Of a stretch of 6,346 nt of DNA, positions 1-5,264 are shown one piece after another (within the stretch, counting starts at the first letter, position 1; each line of letters starts with the position of its first letter). Source of the stretch: Candidatus Hodarchaeota archaeon (GTDB taxonomy: Archaea > Asgardarchaeota > Heimdallarchaeia > Hodarchaeales > Hodarchaeaceae). The stretch lies in contig JAEOTU010000364.1 of assembly GCA_016839665.1 (NCBI GenBank), forward strand, positions 1 to 6,346, in the 5' to 3' direction. Under the pieces are notes generated by a model. It made no database searches, had not been told where the DNA came from, and worked only from the letters and a program-made list of their open reading frames with translations. A program made the translations under genes and the position numbers.

Positions 1-180
1 CTTTTAACATATGTAGCATTCTTTTTACTAACTTTGTCAATCATCAGCTTCATTTTATGGATTATTATCTTCGTGATTTATGACAGAATGGCTTCATTTG
101 AAGAAAAACAACTTGAACGAATGTTTTGTGAGAGCTATTTGGAATATAAAAATCGTGTGCCGAAATGGTTTCCTCGCTGA
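1..180 (+). CDS. Isoprenylcysteine/phospholipid methyltransferase-like membrane protein, C-terminal fragment
   Basis: Reading frame 1 is open from the first base to a TGA at 178-180, giving the last 59 residues of a protein whose start lies outside the window. Residues about 1-28 are strongly hydrophobic and form the last membrane helix. They are followed by a polar tail with the pattern F-E-E-K-x-L-x-x-x-F/M-x-x-x-Y-x-x-Y-x-x-x-V-P and a final W-F-P-R. In the isoprenylcysteine carboxyl methyltransferase / phospholipid methyltransferase / NnrU-like superfamily this region (EE..L...FG..Y..Y...VP...P) forms part of the SAM-binding site. The usual G after F is replaced by C (MFCESY). The catalytic RHP region is not in the window, so substrate and activity are unknown. 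The next gene starts about 60 nt downstream on the same strand, so co-transcription is likely. This protein is clearly different in sequence from the second family member at 5265-5855. Confidence 0.72.
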   Translation, partial: LLTYVAFFLLTLSIISFILWIIIFVIYDRMASFEEKQLERMFCESYLEYKNRVPKWFPR

Positions 181-233
181 AAATACTTTCTTACAGGTGG
201 ACTTAAAGTAATTCGAATTTAACCAATATTGTT

Positions 234-238
234 GTGAT
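234..238 (+). promoter_or_regulatory. Possible Shine-Dalgarno GTGAT that decides the start of the methyltransferase gene
   Basis: GTGAT is complementary to the AUCAC part of the archaeal 16S rRNA 3' end and sits 4 nt before the ATG at 243. Its first three bases could instead be read as a GTG start codon, which would add three residues. The position fits a ribosome binding site better, so ATG 243 is preferred. Confidence 0.4.
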
Positions 239-242
239 AAAG

Positions 243-782
243 ATGAGTAGAAAACCAGGCCCAGCATGGGCTTTCAAAATGATGTCAATAATCCATGATA
301 ATCCGTTTCGTCGAAAATTTTCTAAGCCGTTAAAAATGTTAGAAGACGCTGGACTTAAATCAGGACAAGTAGTACTTGAACTAGGGTGTGGTCCAGGATT
401 CTTTACCATTCCTGCTGCACAAATCGTTTCTGAAACAGGTAAAGTTTATGCCTTGGATATCCATCCGTTGGCAATAAAAAGAGTCCAAGAAAAAATCAGA
501 AAAGAAGGAATAACCAATGTAGAAACTGTGCTTGCAGATGCAGCTGATACATGTATCTCTGACCAAACCATTGACGTTGCCTTTCTCTTTGGGCTCCCAA
601 GGCTTCTTCGCGATGAGAATCTTTTTCATGACATTTTGGATGAATTATATCGTATTCTCCAATTTGAAGGAATTATATCTATTAAGTCTTCAAATAAGAA
701 AATAATAGAAACAGTCGAAAGCAAGAAGTTTTCTTATTCAGAATATAGGGATGGAATATTTATCTTCGTGAAAGTGCGATAA
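243..782 (+). CDS. Class I SAM-dependent methyltransferase
   Basis: This is a small soluble methyltransferase of 179 residues from ATG 243, or 182 from GTG 234 (numbering here is from the GTG). It should use S-adenosylmethionine to methylate an unidentified acceptor in the cytoplasm. Motif I is textbook: V-L-E-L-G-C-G-P-G at about 47-55, the glycine-rich SAM loop. The acidic residue at the end of strand 2, which binds the ribose hydroxyls, is D75 in A-L-D-I-H-P. A-D-A-A-D at 101-105 follows strand 3, and I-D-V-A-F-L-F-G at 113-120 is strand 4. The helix and strand L-Y-R-I-L-x-x-x-G at 139-146 match the usual 'L..vLkpGG' region, though the second G is I here. The protein is short, ending soon after strand 7, so it lacks a large substrate-binding lid. 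It lies between a membrane methyltransferase-like gene (62 nt upstream) and an amidohydrolase (32 nt downstream), all on one strand. The fold is secure; the substrate is not known. Confidence 0.9.
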   Translation: MSRKPGPAWAFKMMSIIHDNPFRRKFSKPLKMLEDAGLKSGQVVLELGCGPGFFTIPAAQIVSETGKVYALDIHPLAIKRVQEKIRKEGITNVETVLADAADTCISDQTIDVAFLFGLPRLLRDENLFHDILDELYRILQFEGIISIKSSNKKIIETVESKKFSYSEYRDGIFIFVKVR

Positions 783-801
783 GGAATTAGTAATAAAATC
801 C

Positions 802-806
802 GAGGT
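802..806 (+). promoter_or_regulatory. Ribosome binding site of the amidohydrolase gene
   Basis: GAGGT lies 8 nt before ATG 815, a good archaeal Shine-Dalgarno at normal spacing. It supports both the chosen start and translation from a longer multi-gene transcript. Confidence 0.65.
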
Positions 807-814
807 TATTTACT

Positions 815-1675
815 ATGATTATTGATATGCATTTTCACCCTTTTTGCAAGGAAGCGACTTGGCCAGATTTATCTAAAGTTGCAACAGCTATGTGGGGGAC
901 AGACTCTGAGAAAATCAATCAATTTCTCCCATTATTAGAAGGATTTGCTTACAATACATCCATAACCGATTATATTGCCATGATGGATGAATACGATATT
1001 GATAAAGCAGTTGCTGTCTCATTTAACGTTCAAACTGCCTATGGAGTAATAATTGTAACAAATGATGATCTGAAAAATATGGTTGATCTATACCCAAACC
1101 GATTAATTGGTTTTGCTGGAGTAGATGTCCCGGCAGCAGATGCGATTAAACAACTTGAATATGCAATTGAATCATTAGAGTTAGAAGGTGTGAAATTAGT
1201 ACCACCAGTCCAAAAATTTGATATTACCGATTCAAAATACACACCATTTTTTCGAAAACTAAGTGAGTACAGTATCCCCCTTTGGACTCATACAGGACAT
1301 CAGGTTTCAACTGTTGGTTCAATAGCAAAATTTGGGCACCCTCAACTTATTGATGAACTAGCATTAAAATTTCCAGACTTAGTAATTATAATGGGTCATA
1401 TGGGTATTCCTTGGTTTTGGGATGCTTTTTCTGTAGCTTTAAGACACCCAAATGTTTATGTCGATATATCTGCTCATTCTCATTTTTATACTTATTTTCC
1501 GTTCGATCTATTTACGGCTTATGATATTGAAGATAAAGTCCTCTTTGCATCAGATCATCCTCTATCGCCTTGGCCTCAGCACATCCCTGCGGTCAAGGCA
1601 CTAACTATTTCCAAGACCTTTCGTGAAAAAATTATGGGTGAGAATGCAGCAAAAATTCTGCAAATCAAGAATTAA
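815..1675 (+). CDS. Amidohydrolase-2 family metal-dependent hydrolase or decarboxylase
   Basis: A complete 286-residue TIM-barrel enzyme of the amidohydrolase-2 (PF04909) type, normal in length. Strand 1 carries the metal-binding H-x-H pair, H6 and H8, right after the N-terminal M-I-I-D-M. Later metal and catalytic residues are H159 (W-T-H-T-G, strand 5), H195 (M-G-H-M-G, strand 6) and D247 (A-S-D-H-P, strand 8). K127 in G-V-K-L is at the strand-4 position but is probably not a carboxylated lysine in this subgroup. The family contains hydrolases and non-oxidative decarboxylases related to ACMSD and gamma-resorcylate decarboxylase, so C-N, ester or C-C bond chemistry are all possible. There is no signal peptide, so it should be cytoplasmic. 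The ATG is preceded by GAGGT and the gene follows the methyltransferase by 32 nt. Its 3' end converges on an oppositely oriented gene after 60 nt. The family is secure; the substrate is unknown. Confidence 0.9.
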   Translation: MIIDMHFHPFCKEATWPDLSKVATAMWGTDSEKINQFLPLLEGFAYNTSITDYIAMMDEYDIDKAVAVSFNVQTAYGVIIVTNDDLKNMVDLYPNRLIGFAGVDVPAADAIKQLEYAIESLELEGVKLVPPVQKFDITDSKYTPFFRKLSEYSIPLWTHTGHQVSTVGSIAKFGHPQLIDELALKFPDLVIIMGHMGIPWFWDAFSVALRHPNVYVDISAHSHFYTYFPFDLFTAYDIEDKVLFASDHPLSPWPQHIPAVKALTISKTFREKIMGENAAKILQIKN

Positions 1676-1698
1676 CAAGAGATAATAATCAAAATTCT

Positions 1699-1737
1699 GA
1701 TTAATTTTCCATAGCATTTGAGCTATTGTAATTAATC
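1699..1737. terminator. Two-part hairpin at a convergent gene junction
   Basis: Outer arms GATTAATT (1699-1706) and AATTAATC (1730-1737) are perfectly complementary. Inside them ATAGC (1711-1715) and GCTAT (1722-1726) form a second stem around a 6-nt loop. It spans the gap between the + strand amidohydrolase and the - strand membrane protein and touches the latter's stop codon (1736-1738). A bidirectional transcript end or 3'-end stabiliser is plausible, but the outer arms are AT-only apart from one G-C pair. Confidence 0.35.
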
Positions 1738-2446
1738 AACACATAGAATTGGTTCTGTTTTTTTTTATTTCAGCTGCTAGATCAACGTTTATTTGTCTTT
1801 GAAGGTCATGTGCTAGTCCACCAAATATCATTAGCAACATTGGTATAAACATGACAGCAGCAAGTAGTTCTATGAATCTTATCAATACAATATCATTAAC
1901 ACCTAAGATTGATAAAACAAGCATACTGAAAGCTACAATAGCATAGCATATTAATGAAAAAGGTAAAAGTTTAGCAAGCCAAAGCCGTAGATTATCTGGA
2001 AGATGCGACCGCCACCAGTTTAGTGGTTTACCAATCCTAGTTGCTAAAATACATGTTATTGTAGCTAGGTCTATTACCCATCCCCCGCCAACAAGCATTT
2101 GCATGATAGAAAGCGCCAGTAAAATTATCACTCCATATTTTTTATGAACAAATATCACTGACCAAATTATAACTAAACAACTTATGAAAATTGCTAGTAT
2201 TCCAGTTAATAAAAAATTAGGTATGATGGTTATTGCAAAATAAGTAAAATCATCAGCCATACTATAATTTGGACCAATAGTACTTATTGCAAAACCACTT
2301 GGAGCATTATTACCTTGAAGTATCTCAAAAAACCCAGCTATGATACCAGTTAATCCACACAAAATTCCGAAACCTGCAATAACTACTCTTGTTCCATTGA
2401 AATTTTGTTTATTTGATCTATTATTATTTTGATTGATATGTGTCAT
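1736..2446 (-). CDS. Uncharacterised polytopic membrane protein, last gene of the PadR-led operon
   Basis: This is a 236-residue integral membrane protein with about five or six hydrophobic segments, roughly at residues 20-43, 74-100, 104-133 (long, perhaps with a break at V-G-G-G-W), 162-182 and 190-212. The first 18 residues are polar and Asn-rich, and the last 20 are charged (E-I-K-K-N-R), so a cytoplasmic C-terminus is likely. Distinct patches are I-P-N-F-L-L-T-G-I-L-A-I at 75-86, L-V-G-G-G at 118-122 and T-R-I-G-K-P-L-N-W-W-R at 136-146. I recall similar I-P-N-F/L-x-x-T-G-I-L-A patterns in unnamed membrane proteins of bacteria and archaea, but no function is known to me. The start ATG has a weak GAGAT 7-8 nt upstream and lies 30 nt after the flavodoxin B stop, which supports membership in the same transcript. 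It has no obvious catalytic or metal motif. A membrane partner or transporter-like role is possible but unproven. Confidence 0.75.
   Translation of the reverse strand: MTHINQNNNRSNKQNFNGTRVVIAGFGILCGLTGIIAGFFEILQGNNAPSGFAISTIGPNYSMADDFTYFAITIIPNFLLTGILAIFISCLVIIWSVIFVHKKYGVIILLALSIMQMLVGGGWVIDLATITCILATRIGKPLNWWRSHLPDNLRLWLAKLLPFSLICYAIVAFSMLVLSILGVNDIVLIRFIELLAAVMFIPMLLMIFGGLAHDLQRQINVDLAAEIKKNRTNSMC
1758..1766 (+). terminator. T9 tract, likely archaeal terminator for the + strand transcript
   Basis: Nine consecutive T on the + strand lie 83 nt after the amidohydrolase stop. Archaeal RNA polymerase commonly stops at such U-tracts. The tract lies inside the 3' end of the convergent gene, where it encodes part of the lysine-rich K-K-N tail on the opposite strand. 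Confidence 0.4.
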
Positions 2447-2476
2447 TTTCTAATCTCTATTGCAGCCTGTATTTGT

Positions 2477-2998
2477 TTAGTTATCATTGCGTTTTTCAGC
2501 TCCTGTGCTGATGATTGAGCCTATTTCTTCAGCCCACGAACGAATTTGATCCCAATCACGGTTATCTCCCAAATGGCTATACTGCCCCACATACCGTCCT
2601 CCAAATGCTTTCCTAGAGGTGGCTTGAAGATTCCATTTGTGAAGATTATTGTCTATCCATTTTTTCTGGAGTTTCTCATATTTTTCAAACTCTTTCTTTT
2701 GATAAGCATCCCCTGCACCCCCAGAGGAAACAAAAACAAATAGTTTTTTCCCTGCAAGAGCTTTTTTGTTCTTTTTGAGAAAATTCTTTCCTTCTTTTGC
2801 CCAACGAAATTTTGCAACACTAACACCGAAAATAACATTCTCATACGAAGAAATGTCAGGAATTTTCGTTTTTTTATCTTTCAGATTGACCAGATCTACC
2901 TCTATATTAAACTGTTCTGCTATGACTCTTATAATTTCTCGTGCAGTTTCTGTGGTTGCTCCCCAACGGGTAGCATACACAAGAATTGTTTTAGACAT
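2477..2998 (-). CDS. Flavodoxin-domain protein B (HemG-like fold)
   Basis: This is a 173-residue flavodoxin-fold protein expected to bind FMN and carry electrons or reduce a substrate in the cytoplasm. The phosphate-binding loop follows strand 1 at residues 5-16: I-L-V-Y-A-T-R-W-G-A-T-T, matching the (T/S)-x-x-G-x-T form. I-F-G-V-S-V at 56-61 is strand 3 and the start of the second FMN loop, and F-V-F-V-S-S-G at 87-93 is strand 4. A-F-G-G-R-Y at 131-136 and a W-rich C-terminal helix (D-W-D-x-I-x-x-W) at 148-155 resemble the Flavodoxin_5 group that includes HemG, menaquinone-dependent protoporphyrinogen oxidase. No heme gene is nearby, so the HemG function is not assumed. Residues 64-83 and 101-123 are strikingly Lys-rich. 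Its start overlaps the end of the flavodoxin A gene by 8 nt, implying translational coupling; a partial GTGA lies 6 nt upstream of the ATG. Confidence 0.85.
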   Translation of the reverse strand: MSKTILVYATRWGATTETAREIIRVIAEQFNIEVDLVNLKDKKTKIPDISSYENVIFGVSVAKFRWAKEGKNFLKKNKKALAGKKLFVFVSSGGAGDAYQKKEFEKYEKLQKKWIDNNLHKWNLQATSRKAFGGRYVGQYSHLGDNRDWDQIRSWAEEIGSIISTGAEKRNDN

Positions 2999-3482
2999 GA
3001 TTCGTCACTTTTAATTTTTTATCACTGTTTCCAATGGGAACAGAGAAGAATTTTTTAGTAAGTTCATCTACCCATTCTATTACCTTTGATTTTTGGCCCT
3101 TTATATCCCATGTGTTTATATCTGAAGGATTATAATAACCTTTGAATACGGTATGACTAATTGGTTCTGAAGGCAATTTCTTAAGAATACCCCTCCTATA
3201 CATTTTTGACAATTTAGTTAAACCACAGACAACAAATGTAGCCAGGGGTTTATTTTTAAAATAATCTTTTTTACCACCCAAGTATTTCTCGAATTTTTTC
3301 TCAACATGAAAACCATACACAGCAGATCCTACAATAAAAGCATCACAATCGAAATCTTGGAACTCGCCCATTTTTCCAACTACTACTTCAAATTTATTCT
3401 GTCCTAAAGCCGATTCTAACCAAGCTACTATCTTATAAGTTGCTTCTCTCCGGTTCGTGTTATAGATTATACCAACTTTCAT
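2991..3482 (-). CDS. Flavodoxin-domain protein A with a divergent phosphate loop
   Basis: A 163-residue flavodoxin-fold protein. Strand 1 and the phosphate loop are M-K-V-G-I-I-Y-N-T-N-R-R-E-A-T at 1-15. T9 and T15 keep the first and last loop positions, but the usual glycine is missing and two Arg plus a Glu fill the middle, so FMN binding may be altered. F-I-V-G-S-A-V-Y-G-F at 49-58 is a good strand 3 and second FMN loop, and F-V-V-C-G-L at 83-88 is strand 4. The protein differs greatly from flavodoxin B, so the pair is an old duplication or two recruited families. The ATG lies 27 nt after the preceding gene; GGAG is present but 13 nt from the ATG, which is long. The last residues (T-N-H-V) are encoded in the 8-nt overlap with flavodoxin B. 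It could work as a redox partner or a structural half of a heterodimer with B. That is inference. Confidence 0.83.
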   Translation of the reverse strand: MKVGIIYNTNRREATYKIVAWLESALGQNKFEVVVGKMGEFQDFDCDAFIVGSAVYGFHVEKKFEKYLGGKKDYFKNKPLATFVVCGLTKLSKMYRRGILKKLPSEPISHTVFKGYYNPSDINTWDIKGQKSKVIEWVDELTKKFFSVPIGNSDKKLKVTNHV

Positions 3483-3509
3483 TTTTGTATCTTGTCTCCA
3501 AATATTAAT

Positions 3510-3989
3510 TTACATTATAAGTGTCGAAACAAAGATTATGATCCCCAGAGTAAGGGGAACACCCTCACTTAACATTGCTCCGTTTTTGGTTCTCATTAAA
3601 CCAAGACCAACTTTACGTGACCCACTAAAGGGATGGAGTAGTTTTCCTGTATCATTAGGAAACGCATAAATCATAGGGGAGACAAGGAAGTCTATTACCC
3701 AGTGACTGAATACAAGAAGTCCAATAATCATAGTTGTATAGGGATTAAGAGTAAATAGCATCGCAATGATTGCTGCGAGAACTGACCAAATAACTGCCAT
3801 GAATAAGCTGTGAGACCATGGTGCTTCCCCAACTCGATCCGATTTTGGCATTTGTTCCAAACCTGCGAACATAAAACCGAGAAAAATGATATCAAGAAGA
3901 TAAGCACAAACAACTAAGATTACAACATGGACGTCAGGTGCAAGCAATGTAAATGCTAATGCAATACCTAAATGTGCTATTCCTGCCAT
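3510..3989 (-). CDS. Small polytopic membrane protein resembling YdjM/DUF457-type metal-dependent hydrolases
   Basis: 159 residues, about four membrane segments (roughly 5-41, 60-80, 84-104, 141-158). Polar residues are buried in or at the ends of the hydrophobic segments: H6, D33, H60 in W-S-H-S, and H96 and D100 in S-H-W-V-I-D. This order (H...D...HS...H...D) is what the membrane-bound metal-dependent hydrolase family YdjM/DUF457 shows, in which these residues are presumed metal ligands. Known members are poorly characterised. The loop at 106-140 is conserved-looking and charged (H-P-F-S-G-S-R-K). The start ATG lies 18 nt after the RDD gene's TGA, with A-A-G-G-A-A-G about 10 nt upstream, so it sits within the operon. 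The family call is moderate and the enzymatic activity is uncertain; a non-catalytic membrane protein is the alternative. Confidence 0.72.
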   Translation of the reverse strand: MAGIAHLGIALAFTLLAPDVHVVILVVCAYLLDIIFLGFMFAGLEQMPKSDRVGEAPWSHSLFMAVIWSVLAAIIAMLFTLNPYTTMIIGLLVFSHWVIDFLVSPMIYAFPNDTGKLLHPFSGSRKVGLGLMRTKNGAMLSEGVPLTLGIIIFVSTLIM

Positions 3990-4007
3990 TTATAACATTC
4001 TTCCTTT

Positions 4008-4736
4008 TCATACTTTAATTACGATTGTTTCTGCTAAGATATCTAATCCTCTCTGATTTCTTGCTTTTTCGGGATCCATCCTCTCCAAAATCATTCCAAG
4101 TATTACATCAAAAGGTAATAATTCCTCCGATACAAGGATTTTAGAGAGGTTTCTAATTATTGCCTGTTTCCACGTTATTTTAATCCCTGACTTATCAACA
4201 ACTGCTAAACAAAGGAGTTTTTTCCCGATTGTCTTGCCAAAATAATACTCTAAGGCAGCATTATATCCTAAAATTGCAGCTACAGTAGCAACAGTTAGAA
4301 CAGTTATTACAGCGATGAACAAAAGACCTTGAGGAGAAAAAAACTTCAATGTTGATGTTCCACTTTCCCAACTAGAAAATTCCAACATAAGTTCATCAAA
4401 AGGAATGATAACTATCAATAATAAGAATCCGCCCCCAAGAATACTCAATACAAGACATGCTTCCATAACTAAATCAATTAACCACGCAAGCAGCCTGGTA
4501 CCCCATCCAGCACGTTCATTATGCCAATCATGACCTTGACTTACATTTTGAGCAACATTACGGGGATTACCAAACACCGTGGATGGTGTTTCCCCCTTTG
4601 AGTCTTTCATTGCGGATTGAACATCTATTCGTAATTCATCTAGTGCTTCTTTCTTTGTTGACTTCGGATATGGTAGTAAACGACTTACTTGATTGATATA
4701 CATATCAATTTGGTTAAATTCTTCATTTTTTCCCAT
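4008..4736 (-). CDS. HAAS-like domain fused to RDD membrane domain, partner of PadR
   Basis: 242 residues from ATG 4736. Residues about 8-70 are soluble and helical, with Y-I-N-Q-V-S-R-L-L-P at 13-22, L-D-E-L-R-I-D-V at 32-39 and F-G-N-P-R-N-V-A-Q at 55-63. This is the pattern of the HAAS/DUF1700 domain usually encoded beside PadR. Residues 81-242 are an RDD domain. R81 and D88 (R-L-L-A-W-L-I-D-L-V) start the first membrane helix; helices follow at about 92-112 and 136-160. G-K-T-I-G-K-K-L-L at 168-176 is the family's hallmark, followed by P-F-D at 208-210 and the R-G-L-x-D-x-L-A-E-T-like end at 229-237. RDD proteins are membrane proteins of unclear role, some linked to ion transport. A longer reading from TTG 4763 would overlap padR by 23 nt and would put the GGAG inside the coding region, so ATG 4736, 4 nt after the padR stop, is preferred. 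Confidence 0.87.
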   Translation of the reverse strand: MGKNEEFNQIDMYINQVSRLLPYPKSTKKEALDELRIDVQSAMKDSKGETPSTVFGNPRNVAQNVSQGHDWHNERAGWGTRLLAWLIDLVMEACLVLSILGGGFLLLIVIIPFDELMLEFSSWESGTSTLKFFSPQGLLFIAVITVLTVATVAAILGYNAALEYYFGKTIGKKLLCLAVVDKSGIKITWKQAIIRNLSKILVSEELLPFDVILGMILERMDPEKARNQRGLDILAETIVIKV

Positions 4737-4740
4737 TTTA

Positions 4741-5100
4741 TTACAATTCTCCAGGAGTATCAATCATTTGTTGAACAATTTGAGTAAATTCCTTCATTGA
4801 TTGCACGAGAGGAATCAAAAAACTCTTACCCTCTTCAGTAAGAGCATAAGTTCTTTTTTTTGAATTCTTATCCTTCTGACCAAGAATTAATCCATCATCT
4901 TCGAGCTTTTTTAGAATAGGGTAGATATTTGACCCTGCAATAGCAATTTGACCTTTGGTTCTTCCAATGATCGTTTTGGTTACTTGATAGGGATAATTAG
5001 GTTTTTCAGCAAGTGTGAGGAGAATAAACGGCTTGGAAAAACCTTTTTTGAATTCTGTTTCCCACTTTTGAAGTTCGTCCTCAAATGTCAATAATTTCAA
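4741..5100 (-). CDS. PadR family transcriptional regulator
   Basis: A complete 119-residue winged-helix repressor. Residues 21-75 are the DNA-binding domain: F-S-K-P-F-I-L-L-T-L-A at 21-31 (helix 1), Y-P-Y-Q-V-T at 37-42, then the PadR signature I-Y-P-I-L-K-K-L-E-D-D-G-L-I at 59-72. The wing carries K-R-T-Y-A-L-T-E-E-G at 82-91, again a family hallmark. The C-terminal helix (92-114) is short, as in the PadR-s1 subfamily, and should mediate dimerisation. The only start that fits is TTG at 5100 (or TTG 5091): an in-frame TAG lies about 20 nt upstream and no ATG is available near the N-terminus. A TATA box at 5128-5135 would give a transcript with almost no leader before this TTG. The gene heads a run of six - strand genes, and PadR proteins commonly repress their own operon. 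The ligand is unknown. Confidence 0.9.
   Translation of the reverse strand: MKLLTFEDELQKWETEFKKGFSKPFILLTLAEKPNYPYQVTKTIIGRTKGQIAIAGSNIYPILKKLEDDGLILGQKDKNSKKRTYALTEEGKSFLIPLVQSMKEFTQIVQQMIDTPGEL
4749..4752 (-). promoter_or_regulatory. Ribosome binding site inside the end of padR that sets the RDD gene start
   Basis: On the - strand GGAG lies 12 nt before ATG 4736, within the last codons of the PadR gene (P-G-E-L). The spacing is a little long, but this is the only purine-rich site there. It suggests translational coupling of the repressor and its membrane partner. Confidence 0.4.
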
Positions 5101-5117
5101 CTCAAGTATAGATAAAT

Positions 5118-5137
5118 ACTATAAGTCTATATATAGT
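5118..5137 (-). promoter_or_regulatory. padR operon promoter with an inverted repeat over the TATA box
   Basis: The TATA-like box TATATATA (5128-5135) lies 28-35 nt before the TTG start, the archaeal distance for a leaderless or near-leaderless transcript. An inverted repeat ACTATA (5118-5123), 8-nt spacer, TATAGT (5132-5137) overlaps it. The 8-nt spacing is the same as in the classical PadR operator ATGT-N8-ACAT, although the arms differ. A second shorter repeat, AGTAT (5105-5109) and ATACT (5116-5120), lies between it and the gene. A repressor bound here would block TBP, giving autoregulation. This is inferred, and AT-rich DNA makes such repeats easy to find. Confidence 0.5.
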
Positions 5138-5173
5138 TTGTGATTATGGTATCATACTAGAATTAATCTGAGT

Positions 5174-5194
5174 GGCTTCAAAAGCCTATTTTTT
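5174..5194 (+). terminator. Terminator-like hairpin and T6 tract facing the + strand
   Basis: GGCTT (5174-5178) and AAGCC (5182-5186) form a 5-bp stem with a 3-nt loop, followed after TA by six T (5189-5194). The orientation suits a + strand transcript, but both neighbouring genes are on the - strand. It may stop antisense transcription or be coincidental. On the - strand it sits between the stop of the membrane methyltransferase gene and the padR promoter. Confidence 0.3.
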
Positions 5195-5264
5195 ATCAAA
5201 TAAATATGAAGAGAAATCCCAAGAATTGTTATTTCCAAGTTATACTTCAATCAAGGGGGTATTA

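Noticed and set aside
203..629. Open frames on the - strand opposite the SAM methyltransferase gene
   Set aside because: They have no family motif, no ribosome binding site and cover a gene with textbook SAM motifs on the + strand.
1039..1242. 67-codon - strand frame within the amidohydrolase gene
   Set aside because: Ser/Thr/Phe-rich shadow of a conserved enzyme; no supporting signal.
2477..2998. Assignment of flavodoxin B as HemG (protoporphyrinogen oxidase)
   Set aside because: The fold and C-terminal pattern resemble that group, but there is no heme biosynthesis context and the family contains many proteins of other function.
2546..3014. Several frames of 63-82 codons on both strands over the flavodoxin genes
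   Set aside because: They lie in alternative frames of two genes with clear flavodoxin motifs and have composition typical of antisense or shifted reading.
3728..3913. 61-codon frame in another frame of the small membrane protein gene
   Set aside because: Hydrophobic only because it is a shifted reading of a membrane protein gene; no start signal.
4008..4763. Longer RDD protein starting at TTG 4763
   Set aside because: It would overlap padR by 23 nt and place the GGAG inside the coding sequence, while ATG 4736 starts 4 nt after the padR stop.
1736..5140. Idea that the PadR operon is an antiviral defence system
   Set aside because: No nuclease, helicase, NTPase or toxin motif is present; nothing beyond co-orientation supports it.
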